Shown: positions 35,730 to 45,757, numbered from the stretch's first letter. The stretch is 64,000 bases of DNA from Chromobacterium haemolyticum (GCF_002081825.1 NZ_MUKU01000010.1:103831-167830); one strand, 5' to 3'. A program made the numbers and translations. The notes: a model not told the origin generated them from the sequence alone.

Positions 35730-36875
35730 ATGACTGATTTCAACACTTTATCCATCACCGCCGGCCTGCATCAGGACGCCTTCGGCGCGGTGATTCCGCC
35801 CATTTACGCCACCTCCACCTACCGGCAGCACGCGCCGGGCGAGCACAGCGGCTACGAGTATTCCCGCTCGCAGAACCCGACGCGCGAAGCCTTGGAGCGG
35901 GCCTTGGCGGAGCTGGAGGACGGCGCGCGCGGCTACGCCTTCCCTTCCGGGCTGGCGGCCATCGCCACGGTGCTGGAGCTGCTGCCGGCGGGCAGCCACC
36001 TGATCGCGGTCAACGATCTGTACGGCGGCACTTACCGATTGTTCGAACAGGTGCGCAAGCAAAGCGCGCAGCTGGAGATCAGCTATGTGGCGTCGGAAGA
36101 CCTAGGTGCCTTGCAGGCGGCGATCCGGCCGAACACCCGGATGATCTGGGTGGAAACCCCGTCCAATCCGCTGAACCAACTGGTGGACCTGGCGGCGGTG
36201 GCCGATCTGGGGCAGCGGCACGGCCTGATCACGGTGGCGGACAACACCTTCGCCTCGCCGGTGGTGCAGCGCCCGCTGGCTTTCGGTTTCGACATCGTCG
36301 TGCATTCCGCCACTAAATATCTGAACGGCCATTCCGACGTGATCGCCGGCGCGGCGGTGGTCAGCCGCCAGCGGCCGGAGCTGGCCGAGCAACTGGCTTT
36401 CCTGCACAACGCCGTCGGCGCGGTGCTGGACCCGTTCGCCAGCTTCCTGGTGCTGCGTGGCTTGCGCACGCTGGCCCTGCGGGTAGAGCGCCACAACAGC
36501 AACGCGCTGGCGGTGGCGCGCTGGCTGGAAGCCCAGACACAGGTGGAGCGGGTGTTGTATCCGGGCCTGGCCAGCCATCCGCAGCATGAGCTGGCGCGCA
36601 GGCAGATGCAGGGTTTCGGCGGCGTGGTGTCTTTCTATTTGAAAGGCGACGCCGAAGAAACGCGGAGGGTGTTGGCGCGGCTGAAGCTGTTCACGCTGGC
36701 GGAAAGCTTGGGCGGAGTGGAGAGCCTGGTGTGCCTGCCGGCGGCGATGACGCATGCGTCGATTCCGCTTGAACGTCGGCGCGAACTAGGCATCGCCGAT
36801 AATCTGATTCGTTTGTCGGTGGGCATCGAGGGCGAGGCGGCGCTGATCGAGGACTTGCGCCAGGCATGGCAATAG
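35730..36875 (+). CDS. cystathionine gamma-lyase/gamma-synthase family enzyme
   Basis: A 381-aa fold-type I PLP enzyme. It has YSRSQNPT, SGLAAI, the VADNT aspartate, and the PLP lysine K196 in HSATKYLNGHSD. Sequence alone does not separate gamma-lyase from gamma-synthase (MetB), but its position 59 bases after cbs favours a lyase releasing cysteine, ammonia and 2-oxobutyrate. A RidA protein, which clears the reactive enamine products of such lyases, is encoded next. Confidence 0.88.
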   Translation: MTDFNTLSITAGLHQDAFGAVIPPIYATSTYRQHAPGEHSGYEYSRSQNPTREALERALAELEDGARGYAFPSGLAAIATVLELLPAGSHLIAVNDLYGGTYRLFEQVRKQSAQLEISYVASEDLGALQAAIRPNTRMIWVETPSNPLNQLVDLAAVADLGQRHGLITVADNTFASPVVQRPLAFGFDIVVHSATKYLNGHSDVIAGAAVVSRQRPELAEQLAFLHNAVGAVLDPFASFLVLRGLRTLALRVERHNSNALAVARWLEAQTQVERVLYPGLASHPQHELARRQMQGFGGVVSFYLKGDAEETRRVLARLKLFTLAESLGGVESLVCLPAAMTHASIPLERRRELGIADNLIRLSVGIEGEAALIEDLRQAWQ

Positions 36876-36932
36876 CCGGCGCGGCCGGGTTAGAAACTTC
36901 GTCTTGATCCGACTCACCCAAGGGGAATCCGC

Positions 36933-37280
36933 ATGAGCATTTATCGTCACAAGCAAGGCGCGCGTCTGGCAGAAGCCGTGGTCACCAACGGCCTGATCTT
37001 CCTGGCTGGCCAAGTGCCGGAAAACACCGAGGCCGACGCCAAGGCGCAAACTGAAAACGTGCTGGGCCAGATCGACGCATTGTTGGCGGAGCTGGATTCG
37101 GACAAGAGCAAGATCGTCGACGTCACCATCTTCCTGGCCAGCTTGGCCGATTACGATGCGATGAACGCCGCCTGGGATGCTTGGGTGCCGGCCGGCAACG
37201 TGTCTGCGCGTGCCACGGTGGAAGCCAAGCTGGCCAATCCGGCCTGGAAAGTGGAAATCAAGCTGGTGGCGGCACGCTGA
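36933..37280 (+). CDS. RidA-family enamine/imine deaminase
   Basis: A 115-aa protein of the RidA/YjgF family: VTNGLIFLAGQVP, AQTENVLGQIDALL, and the substrate-binding arginine in SARATVEAKLA. It probably hydrolyses enamines released by PLP lyases; the cystathionine lyase gene ends 57 bases upstream. GGGGAA precedes the ATG and a strong terminator follows the gene. Confidence 0.93.
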   Translation: MSIYRHKQGARLAEAVVTNGLIFLAGQVPENTEADAKAQTENVLGQIDALLAELDSDKSKIVDVTIFLASLADYDAMNAAWDAWVPAGNVSARATVEAKLANPAWKVEIKLVAAR

Positions 37281-37301
37281 GCAGGCCTCACTCCGCTAAG
37301 C

Positions 37302-37330
37302 GCCCACGTCATGCGACGTGGGCTTTTTTT
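37302..37330 (+). terminator. terminator after RidA
   Basis: GCCCACGTC/GACGTGGGC, 4-base loop ATGC, then seven T. Confidence 0.93.
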
Positions 37331-37469
37331 ATCGAATTTGCCTGAATGTCTGCTGGGCCAAAGGCCAGCAGGAAATAAGAGCGGGTCTTTCTATAACCCT
37401 ATGGTTTGCGGCGCAATGTCATTGGCATTGCGTCGCTTTGGTTTTTCCCAACCAGGAATGGAGCCCGAA

Positions 37470-38687
37470 ATGAAACAAGCAGCTCTAATGATGGCCGTAT
37501 TGGCGGCCTTGGCCGGCGGCGCGCAGGCGGAGTCGAAGCAGCCGGATCCCCTGTTGCGACAGGCGGCGGTCAAAGCCTTGCAGCCCATGTTGCCGCTGGC
37601 CAAGGGGGAGGCGCTGGACATGCTGGTGGAGGTCAACCGCGACAGCGAGGACGGAGGCTGGGTGTTGGGGTCGGTAACCCAGCCCCTGCCGACGATGACC
37701 ACGATCGCGGCGATGGATCATGTGCCGGTGTCCAGGCTGTTCCTGGCGCGCCGCGACGCGCAGGGCTGGACGCTGGAACTGGAAGGCAGTCCGGGCTTCG
37801 CCGCGATGCTGAGCCTGGCGCCGGCCGATTGGCTCAACGCGGACGAGCGCCGCGCCTGGGGCAGCCAGTCGGCCAGGCCGGGCTTGCCGTTCGCGCCCAA
37901 CGCCACCGGTCTGGGCCTGCCGTGGCGGCAAGGCGCGGCCTGGCGCATGACCGGCGGCCCGCACGGCTATAGCGGGGAAAGCCAGCCTTACGATTCCATC
38001 GACTTCGCCGGCGGCGACGGCAGGGTGTTGGCGCCGCAGGCCGGGGTGATCTACAAGAGCTGCGTGCGCGGCGGCAGCGGCTTGGTCAAGCTGGTGCACG
38101 ACAACGGCTTCTCGTCCACTTACTACCATATGATCAATCTGAACACGCTGGCGGACGGGACGCGGGTCAATCCGGGCGCGTATCTCGGCACCATAGGCAA
38201 CGGCCTGCCGTGCGGCGGCAGCACCACCGGCCCGCATGTACATTTTTCCTTGTTGTATCAAGGCCGGGCCGAGCCGGTGAACGGCAAGCTGTTTGGCGGC
38301 TGGCAGTTCTTCGCCGGCAACCGCGCCTATCAGGGCTATGCCTTGCGCAACGGGACGCGGGTCAATGTCGGCGGCTTGCTGAACAATTACGGCGGCGGAG
38401 GCGCGCCGGCCGGCGCCAGCGGCGTGGCGACGCCGGCGAAGGGCGAGGGAAGGGTGAACCTGCGCAGCGCGCCCAGCCTGAGCGCCGGCATCACCGGCGC
38501 GGTCAGCCGCGGCGACAGCGTCGCCTTGCAGTGCCATGTGCGCGCCGAGGCGGTGGAGGGGGTGTGGGGCCGCACCGATGTGTGGAACCGCACCCGCGGC
38601 GGCGACTGGATCAGCGACGGCTTCCTGGACACCGGCAGCAACGGGCCGGTGGTGCCGCTGTGCGCGTCGGCCAGCCGGCCCTGGTGA
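37470..38687 (+). CDS. LasA-like secreted M23 metallopeptidase with SH3 domain
   Basis: A 405-aa secreted zinc endopeptidase. The signal peptide is MKQAALMMAVLAALAGG then AQA. A pro-region runs to about 145, then an M23A catalytic domain with zinc and catalytic residues His165 (GGPHGY), Asp178 (SIDF), His220 (TYYHM) and HVH at 256-258 (TTGPHVHFSLLY). This pattern is that of Pseudomonas LasA, which cuts pentaglycine bridges of staphylococcal walls. A glycine-rich linker leads to a C-terminal SH3-type domain (about 326-388; VNLRSAPSL), which would bind cell wall and is not part of LasA. ATG 37470 has GGAG 6 bases upstream. Expected role: lysis of competing bacteria or wall remodelling. Confidence 0.87.
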   Translation: MKQAALMMAVLAALAGGAQAESKQPDPLLRQAAVKALQPMLPLAKGEALDMLVEVNRDSEDGGWVLGSVTQPLPTMTTIAAMDHVPVSRLFLARRDAQGWTLELEGSPGFAAMLSLAPADWLNADERRAWGSQSARPGLPFAPNATGLGLPWRQGAAWRMTGGPHGYSGESQPYDSIDFAGGDGRVLAPQAGVIYKSCVRGGSGLVKLVHDNGFSSTYYHMINLNTLADGTRVNPGAYLGTIGNGLPCGGSTTGPHVHFSLLYQGRAEPVNGKLFGGWQFFAGNRAYQGYALRNGTRVNVGGLLNNYGGGGAPAGASGVATPAKGEGRVNLRSAPSLSAGITGAVSRGDSVALQCHVRAEAVEGVWGRTDVWNRTRGGDWISDGFLDTGSNGPVVPLCASASRPW

Positions 38688-38691
38688 GCCA

Positions 38692-39669
38692 TTAATACAC
38701 GCCGTCGAAACGCAGGCCGGCGGGCAGGGGCTCGCCGGCCTGGAAGGCGGCGACGGCGGCGCCCAGCGCTTCGGCCAGGCCGGCCCGCTGGGCGTTGACT
38801 GGAACCAGGTCCAGGCTGCGCATCCAGGTTAGCTGACGCTTGGCCAACTGACGGGTGGCGGCGACGCCCTTGTCGATGAAGGTTTGCTCATCGCCGGCGC
38901 CGTCCAGATATTCCCAGGCCTGGCGATAGCCGACGCAGCGCATCGACGGCAGCTCCAGCGTCAGCGCCGGATAATCGGCGCGCAGGCGCCGCACTTCGGC
39001 CAGGAAGTTCTGCTCCAGCATCAGTTCGAAGCGTTGTGCGATGCGTTGGTGCAGCCAGCCGCGTTCCGCAGGCACCAGACCCAGCGACAGCAGGCGGAAA
39101 TCCGCCGCGGCTTCCTTGCCGCGAGCCAGCAAGCGCGACATCGGCTCGCCGCTGAGCAGGCAGACTTCCAGCGCGCGGTGGATGCGTTGCGAATCATTGG
39201 GGTTGAGGCGGGCGGCGGTGTCCGGGTCCAGCTGTGCCAGCCGCGCATGCATCGCCGGCCAGCCGGCTTGCGCGGCGTCGGCGTCCAATTGCGCGCGCAG
39301 CGCGGCGTCGGCGCGCGGCAGGTCGGACAAGCCTTCCAGCAAGGCCTTGTAGTAAAGCATGGTGCCGCCCACCAGCAAGGGCAGCCGCCCGCGGGCGTTG
39401 ATCTCGCGGATCAGCCGGTTGGCGTCGGCGTGGAACTGAGCGGCGGAATAGCTTTGCAGCGGGCTGATGATGTCGATCAGGTGATGCGGGCATTGCGCCA
39501 TTTCCGCCGCGCTGGGCTTGGCGGTACCGATGTCCATGTCGCGATAGACCAGCGCGGAGTCCACGCTGATGATCTCCACCGGAAAATGTCGAGCCAATTC
39601 CAGCGCCAGGCCGGTTTTTCCGGAGGCGGTGGGGCCCATCAGCAGGATGGCGTGCGGAATGTCGTTCAT
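38692..39669 (-). CDS. miaA: tRNA dimethylallyltransferase
   Basis: A 325-aa enzyme that prenylates A37 of tRNAs reading UNN codons. P-loop GPTASGKT (about 12-19), [18 protein letters not shown], and [16 protein letters not shown] are diagnostic. The stop is 4 bases from the end of the convergent LasA-like gene, with no visible terminator between. The upstream region (39670-39741) is followed by a repeat copy; mutL and hfq, usual neighbours, are absent. Confidence 0.96.
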   Translation of the reverse strand: MNDIPHAILLMGPTASGKTGLALELARHFPVEIISVDSALVYRDMDIGTAKPSAAEMAQCPHHLIDIISPLQSYSAAQFHADANRLIREINARGRLPLLVGGTMLYYKALLEGLSDLPRADAALRAQLDADAAQAGWPAMHARLAQLDPDTAARLNPNDSQRIHRALEVCLLSGEPMSRLLARGKEAAADFRLLSLGLVPAERGWLHQRIAQRFELMLEQNFLAEVRRLRADYPALTLELPSMRCVGYRQAWEYLDGAGDEQTFIDKGVAATRQLAKRQLTWMRSLDLVPVNAQRAGLAEALGAAVAAFQAGEPLPAGLRFDGVY

Positions 39670-39741
39670 GAGCGGGTCTTGCGATTCAATCGGCGGATTG
39701 TCGCATAAGTGGATCATGGGCGGACAGCGCCGCCCATGACT

Positions 39742-39889
39742 CAGAATCTGTTTACGATCTGCTGCGCGTCGTGAGGCGCCCCACGGTGAGTACGGCTTCG
39801 AAATGCTCATATACCACGCGTACATTCCGCTTTCCCGGCCGTTGTCGCCTTGTCTCGCCCTGCTCGCAGATCGTCAACACGTTCTCAAG
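39742..39889 (-). repeat. dispersed TIR repeat, copy 6 (reverse)
   Basis: Plus-strand reading: CAGAATCTGTTTACGATCTG, a GTGAGGCGCCCCACGGTGAG right half (shared with copy 9), CATATACCACGCGTACATTC, and the end GATCGTCAACACGTTCTC. The last bases are the stop codon of the small membrane protein at 39885-40145. Confidence 0.85.
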
Positions 39890-40145
39890 AGCCGGATTCT
39901 GGCGCCGGCAGCGCCCGGCGGCGGCTGGCGCGCCACCAGCCGCCCAGGGTGATCAGGAACCACATGCACTGGTTGACGAAGGAAGCCAGATTGAAGTGGT
40001 TGGACAGCGATACCAGAATACAGACCGGGCCGAGCAGGTTCAGGACGAAATAGCGAAGGTCCGATGTGCGCAGGCCGAATAACTGACTGCCCAAATAAGC
40101 GCCCAGATAGCTGATGACGCCGATCAGGCCGATGAGGTCGTACAT
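39885..40145 (-). CDS. small membrane protein, CBU_0592/YgjV-like
   Basis: An 86-aa protein with three hydrophobic segments (about 4-24, 30-48, 52-72), including ISYLGAYLGSQ and LRYFVLNLLGPVCILVSL, typical of a widespread family of unknown function. AGGAG stands 8 bases before the ATG. Only 22 bases separate it from betA, so it is probably the third gene of the betB-betA operon. Its TGA stop lies in the end of repeat copy 6. Confidence 0.75.
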   Translation of the reverse strand: MYDLIGLIGVISYLGAYLGSQLFGLRTSDLRYFVLNLLGPVCILVSLSNHFNLASFVNQCMWFLITLGGWWRASRRRALPAPESGS

Positions 40146-40167
40146 GGCGAAGCTCCTGGGAAAACGG

Positions 40168-41871
40168 CTATAGGGGAAGCGTTTGCGCGTCGGCCGTCGC
40201 GGGGGCTTGCTCGCGGGCGGCCTGGTAGAACGGCGCGTCCGAGCGCGGCAACGGCGGCAGTTGGCGGATCTGATCGGCGATCTTCTCCGCCATCATGATG
40301 GTGGGCGCGTTCAGATTGCCGGTGACGATGCGGGGCATGATGGACGCGTCCACCACGCGCAGGCCGGACAAGCCGTGCACCCGGCCCTGATGGTCGACCA
40401 CCGCCGTCGGGTCGTCGGCGCTGCCCATCTTGCAACTGCCGGACGGATGCAGCGCGGTTTCGGCGTGGGTTTTGACGAAGTGATCGATTTCACTGTCGCT
40501 GCTTACCCGCGGCCCGGGCTGGATTTCCCGGCCGCGGAAGGCGGAGAGCGCGCGTTGGCCGATGATCTCGCGCGTCAGCCGCACCGCGGCGCGGAACTCC
40601 CGCCAGTCGGTGTCGTGGGCCATGTAATTGAATTGCAATCGCGGCGGGTCGCGCGGGTCGCGGCTGGCCAGCTTGACGTGGCCGACGCTGGGCGAGCGCA
40701 TTGAGCCGACATGGCACTGGAAGCCGTGCATCTTGACGGCGTGACTGCCGTCGTAATTCACCGCCAGCGGCAGGAAGTGGTATTGCAGATTGGGGAAGGC
40801 GAAACGCTCGTCGCTGCGGATGAAGCCACCGGCTTCGAAGTGATTGCTGGCGCCCAGGCCGCCGCCGTTCAGATACCACTGGGCGCCGATGCGGGCCTTG
40901 TTCCACCAACGCAGCGACGGGTATAGCGACACCGGCCGCAGGCATTCGTACTGCAGGTACATTTCCAGATGGTCTTGCAAATTGGCGCCGACGCCGGGCA
41001 GGTGGGCCGCCACGGCGATGTCGTGGCGGCCGAGCTCGGCGGCGTCGCCGACGCCGGAGCGCAGCAGCAGCTGCGGCGAGGCGATCGCGCCGTTGCAGAC
41101 GATGACTTCGCGCAAGGCGCGGGCGTGATGGCTGAGGCCGCCCTGCAGGTATTGCACGCCGACGGCGCGCGTGCCGTCGAACAGGACGCGGTCCGCCAGC
41201 GCGCGGGTTTTCACCGAAAGGTTGGCGCGGTCGCGGGCGGCGTCCAGATAGGCTAGCGATACGCTGCAGCGCCGTCCCTGAGCGGTGGTGGTGCGGTCCA
41301 TCGGGCCGAAGCCTTCCTGGCGATAACCGTTGAGATCGTCGGTGCGGCCGTGGCCGGCTTGTTCGCCGGCCTCGATGAAGGCTTCGAACAGGGGGCTGAT
41401 GCCGGCCTTGGGCGTGGTCACGTGCAGCGGCCCGTCGCCGCCGTGGTAGTCGTCGGCGCCCTTGTCGTAGGTTTCCGCCTTGCGGAAATAAGGCAGGCAG
41501 TCGGCGTAGCTCCAGTCGGCCAGGCCGGGCAGCTCGGCCCAGCCCTGGTAATCCAGCGCGTTGCCGCGGATATAGACCATGCCGTTGATCAGCGAGGAAC
41601 CACCCAGCCCCTTGCCGCGCGCCTGGGCCATGCGGCGTCCGCCCATATGCGGCTCCGGTTCGGTCAGATAGGCCCAGTTATAGGTGGTCCCTTGCAAGGG
41701 ATAGGCCAGCGCCGCCGGCATTTGCGTGCGCCAGTCCAGCCGCCAATCCGGGCCGCCGGCCTCCAGCAACAGCACGCTGACGTCGCTGTCCTCGCTCAGC
41801 CGCGCCGCCAGCACGCCGCCGGCGGAGCCGGCGCCGACGATGATGTAGTCGTATTCCTGAGTGGTGTTCAT
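40168..41871 (-). CDS. betA: choline dehydrogenase (GMC oxidoreductase)
   Basis: A 567-aa FAD enzyme oxidising choline to betaine aldehyde at the inner membrane. It has the FAD-binding [17 protein letters not shown] signature 1 ([13 protein letters not shown]), signature 2 ([16 protein letters not shown]), and the C-terminal catalytic His region [15 protein letters not shown] precedes the ATG. betB lies 49 bases upstream. The two give glycine betaine, an osmoprotectant. The usual regulator BetI and choline transporter BetT are not next to them. Confidence 0.93.
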   Translation of the reverse strand: MNTTQEYDYIIVGAGSAGGVLAARLSEDSDVSVLLLEAGGPDWRLDWRTQMPAALAYPLQGTTYNWAYLTEPEPHMGGRRMAQARGKGLGGSSLINGMVYIRGNALDYQGWAELPGLADWSYADCLPYFRKAETYDKGADDYHGGDGPLHVTTPKAGISPLFEAFIEAGEQAGHGRTDDLNGYRQEGFGPMDRTTTAQGRRCSVSLAYLDAARDRANLSVKTRALADRVLFDGTRAVGVQYLQGGLSHHARALREVIVCNGAIASPQLLLRSGVGDAAELGRHDIAVAAHLPGVGANLQDHLEMYLQYECLRPVSLYPSLRWWNKARIGAQWYLNGGGLGASNHFEAGGFIRSDERFAFPNLQYHFLPLAVNYDGSHAVKMHGFQCHVGSMRSPSVGHVKLASRDPRDPPRLQFNYMAHDTDWREFRAAVRLTREIIGQRALSAFRGREIQPGPRVSSDSEIDHFVKTHAETALHPSGSCKMGSADDPTAVVDHQGRVHGLSGLRVVDASIMPRIVTGNLNAPTIMMAEKIADQIRQLPPLPRSDAPFYQAAREQAPATADAQTLPL

Positions 41872-41920
41872 CTTGATTCTCCTCGGACGTGAACGAAGGC
41901 GGGGCCGGACGATGGGAGGT

Positions 41921-43390
41921 TCAAGCGCCGAACCACCCCATGGGCTTGGGAGCCAGATTGATGTAGCTGTGCTTCAGCTCGGTGTATTCGTCCAGGCCGA
42001 TGCGCGACAGCTCGCGGCCTATGCCGCTGGATTTGAAGCCGCCCCACGGCGCTTCCGGGAAGTAGGGGTGGTAGTCGTTGACCCAAACCGTGCCGAAGCG
42101 CAGCGCACGGCTTATCCGGTTGGCGCGCGCCAGGTCTTGGGTCCACACCGCCGCCGCCAGGCCGTAAGGGGTGTCGTTGGCCAGCCTCAGCGCCTCGGCT
42201 TCGTCGCGGAAGCGCTCCACGGTGATGACCGGGCCGAAAATCTCTTCCTTGGCGATGCGCATGTCCGCGTGGACGTCGGCCAGCAGCGTGGGTTGCAGCC
42301 AGTAGCCCTTGCGGTAGCGCTCGCCGTCCGGGCGGCCTCCGCCGTAGACCAGACGAGCGCCTTCCTCCACTCCGGCGGCGATCAGGCTCAGGATCTTGTC
42401 GTGCTGCTGGGCCGACTGCACTGGTCCCATTTGGGTGTCCGGCTGCTGGCCGGGGCCGACGATGATGCGCGGCAGCCGTTCCGCCAGCCGCTTCACGAAG
42501 TCGTCGTGAATCTCGTCTTGCAGCAGCAGCCGCGAACCGGCCGAGCAGACCTGGCCGGCGTGAAAGAAAGCGGCGTTCAGCGCGTAGTCGACGGCGGCGT
42601 CCAGATCGGCGTCGGCCCAGACGATGTTGGGGTTCTTGCCGCCCAGCTCCAAGGCGATGCGTTTGAAGTTGCCGCTGGCGGCGCGCATGATGCTGGCCCC
42701 CGCCTGGGCGCCGCCGGTGAAGGACAGTAGATCGACATCGGCATGCTCCGCCAATTCGGCCCCCACCTCGGAGCCGCCGCTGACCAGGTTGAACACGCCG
42801 GGAGGCAAGTCCAGCTCGGCCAGCAGCTGAGTGAAACGCCAGCTGCTGAGCGGGGTCAGGCTGCTGGGCTTGAGCACAACGCAATTGCCGGCGCCCAGGG
42901 CCGGCGCAATCTTCCAGGCTGCTTGCAACAAGGGGTAGTTCCAGGGCGTGATCAGGCCGCAGACGCCCACCGGCTCGTGCAAGGTTCGGCTGATCACGTG
43001 CTCGGGGGCTGAATTGACCTGGCCGCTTTCGGTGGCCACCAGGCCGGCGAAATAACGGAAGGTGGCGGCGATGTCGCCCATGTCGGTCCGACTCTCGCTT
43101 AGGGTCTTGCCGGTGTTCAGGGTCTCCAACGCGGCGAGGCTTTCGCTATCGCGTTCCACCCGTTGGGCGATGTCCAGCAGCAGACGGCTGCGCTGGCGCT
43201 GAGTGCTGGAGCGCCAGGGGCCGTGATCGAAAGCCGCGCGCGCGGCGGCGATGGCGATCCGGGCGTCGGCGCGGCCGCCGTCCGCGGCGGCGGCGATCAC
43301 GCTTTCGTCGCAGGGGTTGAGAATCGGACGGGTTTGCCTGTTGGCGGCGTCGCGCCATTGGCCATCGATGAAGAGCTGAGTAGAGATCAT
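41921..43390 (-). CDS. betB: betaine aldehyde dehydrogenase
   Basis: A 489-aa NAD(P)-dependent aldehyde dehydrogenase converting betaine aldehyde to glycine betaine. Catalytic Cys in [10 protein letters not shown], general base Glu in [12 protein letters not shown], cofactor region [13 protein letters not shown] 43390 is chosen (GAGG upstream; [11 protein letters not shown] is the usual start) over a longer frame to 43405. A 16-bp perfect palindrome lies 34 bases upstream of the ATG. Confidence 0.93.
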   Translation of the reverse strand: MISTQLFIDGQWRDAANRQTRPILNPCDESVIAAAADGGRADARIAIAAARAAFDHGPWRSSTQRQRSRLLLDIAQRVERDSESLAALETLNTGKTLSESRTDMGDIAATFRYFAGLVATESGQVNSAPEHVISRTLHEPVGVCGLITPWNYPLLQAAWKIAPALGAGNCVVLKPSSLTPLSSWRFTQLLAELDLPPGVFNLVSGGSEVGAELAEHADVDLLSFTGGAQAGASIMRAASGNFKRIALELGGKNPNIVWADADLDAAVDYALNAAFFHAGQVCSAGSRLLLQDEIHDDFVKRLAERLPRIIVGPGQQPDTQMGPVQSAQQHDKILSLIAAGVEEGARLVYGGGRPDGERYRKGYWLQPTLLADVHADMRIAKEEIFGPVITVERFRDEAEALRLANDTPYGLAAAVWTQDLARANRISRALRFGTVWVNDYHPYFPEAPWGGFKSSGIGRELSRIGLDEYTELKHSYINLAPKPMGWFGA

Positions 43391-43410
43391 GGCGGCCTCG
43401 CACAAAATGT

Positions 43411-43445
43411 TAAATTAACTATTGGTAAATTAATTTACCTTTGGT
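43411..43445. promoter_or_regulatory. palindromic operator candidate upstream of betBA
   Basis: GGTAAATTAATTTACC at 43424-43439 is a perfect 16-bp palindrome in AT-rich DNA upstream of betB. It is preceded by ACTATTGGTAAA (43418-43429), which recurs exactly at 45618-45629 before the EamA gene. Probably the binding site of a regulator that controls both. Confidence 0.6.
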
Positions 43446-43640
43446 TTAATTGTAGTGGCGATTGGCCATGGACTGCAATCCGGAGCCAGCTATGGTGGTG
43501 AGGATTTGATTTGCTTTGGCTATATCGTTCATGTTTCAGCCAGGCTGGAGGCCCGCTGCGGTTTGGCGCCGTCGGGCTCTTTAGTCCGCTTCGGGATTTT
43601 TCCAGCCTGAGTTAACATGGCCGGCTGACAGCCGCAGGCT

Positions 43641-45518
43641 GTGGCGCGCGCGCATCGGCGCGCCGTGTTCGCATTCAATTACCCAGGAGGCGCGGCCGTC
43701 GCCGCGACCAGTTGCGTGTCGTCAAATCAACTCAGTCAAACCCTTGTTCCCGCCGGGGATGAAACCTTCGCCACCCGCCTGAAGGCCGTGCTGGGGCGCA
43801 AGCGCGTCATGCTTAAACAGGTGGCGGAAGCCCTGGGCGTATCGTCCGCCGCCGTGCACAAATGGACGCGCGGCGGGGAAATCGAATACCGCAAACTGCG
43901 GGTGTTGGCGGATTTTCTGGGCGTGAACTGGATCTGGCTGCGCTACGGCGAGCAGGCGGTGCTGGATCTGGCGACGACGACGGATGCGCAATTGACGGAG
44001 ATCCGCCGCAAGCATCTGGCGGAGATCATGGAAAGCGAAGCGCGGATGAAGTTCGCGCAGAAGGTGTCCGGCATCGTCACCTGGGAGTGGAACATTCTGA
44101 GCGACGCGGTGGCTTACTCCGCCAACGCCGAGCAATTGTTTGGCCGCCCGGTGCGCCTGCTGTCCGATTTCTGGCTGGCGCTGGATCCGGCCGACGCGCC
44201 GGCCTTGCGCGCCAAACTGGAGGCGTGCCTGAACTCCGGCGCGGCTTACGAGGCCGAGTTCCGCGTGCGCTGGCCGGCGGGCGACACGAGATGGATCGCC
44301 TCGCGCGCCACCTGCGTGCTGGACGCCGACCGCCGTCCGGTGAAGATGATAGGCGTCAGCTTCGACATCACCCAGCGTTGCCTGGCCGAGCAGGCCTTGC
44401 GTCAGAACCAGGCCATCCTGGACAAGGCGCAGTCCATCGCCCATTTGGGCAGTTGGTTCTGGGATGTGCGCAAGGACGACTGCATCTGGTCGGATGAGGC
44501 TTACCGGATTTTCGGCTGGCAGCCGCAGGCCTTCAAGGTGACGATGGAGCGTTACTTTGCCGCGATGGCGCCGGAGGACCGAGATCGCATCGATCGAGCC
44601 ATCCGGCGGGCGATCGATGAGCGCCAACCCTATTGCGTGGAGTACAGCATCTTGCTGCCTGACGGCCGCCGCCGCCATATTCACGAGGAGGGCGAGGTCT
44701 TGTACGGGGAAGGGCGGGCGGAGGCGATGATAGGCGCTACCCAAGATGTGACCGACACCCGACAGGCCGCGCTGGCCTATAGCGAGAGCGAGGAGCGGTT
44801 TCGGGAGATTTTCGAGCAGGCGGCGCTGGGCTTGGCGCATCTGGGCCTGGACGGACGTTGGCTCAAGGTGAACCGTCGCCTGGCCGAGATGGCCGGTTAT
44901 CCGCCGCAGGAGATGGAGGGCATGAGCTTTCAGCAACTGACCCATCCCGATGATCTGGAAGACAATCTGTTGAGGCTGGATAAGCTGCTGAGTGGAGATG
45001 TGGCCAGTTTTGCGCTGGAGAAGCGTCTGCTGCGCAAGTCGGGCGGCCATGTCTGGGTGAATGTCAGCGTCTCGCTGAGCCGTCATCCCGTGAGCGGCGA
45101 GCCATGGCATTTGATCGCTGTCGTGGAGGAGGTGGCCGAGCGTCGCGCCGCGCGCCGCGCGCTGGAGGAGGCCCGGAGCCGCAGCGAGCTGGCGCTGCAG
45201 TCCATTGGCATGGCGAGCTGGGAGTGGGACCTCGCCGCCGGGCGCTTGCGCTTGTCGCCGCAGGCTGCGCGGCTGTTGTTCGGCGAGGCCCTGGAGGACG
45301 CCGCTGAACAGCGCTTTCTGGAGGGCTTGCGCATCGCGTCGAGGCAGGGCTGGTTGGATAGCCTGGAGGCGATCTTCACTATTTCCAGCCGCGCGCAGCT
45401 GGATGTGCAGTGGCATGCCGAAGGCGGCAAGACGTTGCCGCTGGTGTTGTCCTTGGTGGCGCAGCGTGGAAGCGACGGCGCGGTGGATCGCTTGATAGGG
45501 GCCTTGGGGCCGCGCTGA
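43641..45518 (+). CDS. XRE-family HTH protein with tandem PAS domains
   Basis: A 625-aa soluble protein with an unusual architecture. An N-terminal Cro/CI-type helix-turn-helix (about 45-100; MLKQVAEALGVSSAAVHKWT) is followed by three clear PAS/PAC units (about 138-250, 258-378, 384-505) and a weaker fourth (about 515-620). No kinase, GGDEF, EAL or sigma54-activation domain follows, so signals sensed by PAS would act directly on DNA binding. The GTG start is uncertain; GTG 43716 is an alternative, and AGGAGG at 43685-43690 is too far from it. It is divergent from betB, which lacks a BetI gene, and a shared operator-like sequence stands on both sides of it. Control of betBA is inferred. Confidence 0.82.
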   Translation: MARAHRRAVFAFNYPGGAAVAATSCVSSNQLSQTLVPAGDETFATRLKAVLGRKRVMLKQVAEALGVSSAAVHKWTRGGEIEYRKLRVLADFLGVNWIWLRYGEQAVLDLATTTDAQLTEIRRKHLAEIMESEARMKFAQKVSGIVTWEWNILSDAVAYSANAEQLFGRPVRLLSDFWLALDPADAPALRAKLEACLNSGAAYEAEFRVRWPAGDTRWIASRATCVLDADRRPVKMIGVSFDITQRCLAEQALRQNQAILDKAQSIAHLGSWFWDVRKDDCIWSDEAYRIFGWQPQAFKVTMERYFAAMAPEDRDRIDRAIRRAIDERQPYCVEYSILLPDGRRRHIHEEGEVLYGEGRAEAMIGATQDVTDTRQAALAYSESEERFREIFEQAALGLAHLGLDGRWLKVNRRLAEMAGYPPQEMEGMSFQQLTHPDDLEDNLLRLDKLLSGDVASFALEKRLLRKSGGHVWVNVSVSLSRHPVSGEPWHLIAVVEEVAERRAARRALEEARSRSELALQSIGMASWEWDLAAGRLRLSPQAARLLFGEALEDAAEQRFLEGLRIASRQGWLDSLEAIFTISSRAQLDVQWHAEGGKTLPLVLSLVAQRGSDGAVDRLIGALGPR

Positions 45519-45547
45519 TTCCGGCGGTTTGCCAAGGGGGACACGGA

Positions 45548-45574
45548 GCCTGCCGCTTGTCGGCGGGCTTTTTT
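45548..45574 (+). terminator. terminator after the XRE-PAS gene
   Basis: GCCTGCCG/CGGCGGGC stem, 5-base loop, six T. It separates the regulator from the EamA gene. Confidence 0.85.
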
Positions 45575-45614
45575 GCGCCCGCTTTGCGGCCACGCGTTGG
45601 TGGCGGTATTGTGA

Positions 45615-45657
45615 TTTACTATTGGTAAAAAAATTAACTTATGGTAATTTTTATACC
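45615..45657. promoter_or_regulatory. operator-like region upstream of the EamA gene
   Basis: Contains ACTATTGGTAAA, identical to the betBA site, then TTAACTTATGGTAA and the inverted GGTAATTTTTATACC. The local AT-richness and spacing resemble the betB promoter region. Confidence 0.55.
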
Positions 45658-45757
45658 TCGTCTGGCAAGGCAGATGGATAGAGTCTTGTTGCGTTTGAAC
45701 CCAGAGTAGGCGCCGCGGAGAGTGTGAGCGGCGTCCGATAACCGGAGCTGACGCGCT

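Noticed and set aside
43722..45593. A 623-codon minus-strand frame opposite the XRE-PAS gene
   Set aside because: The plus frame has recognisable HTH and PAS motifs; the minus frame has none and covers a terminator.
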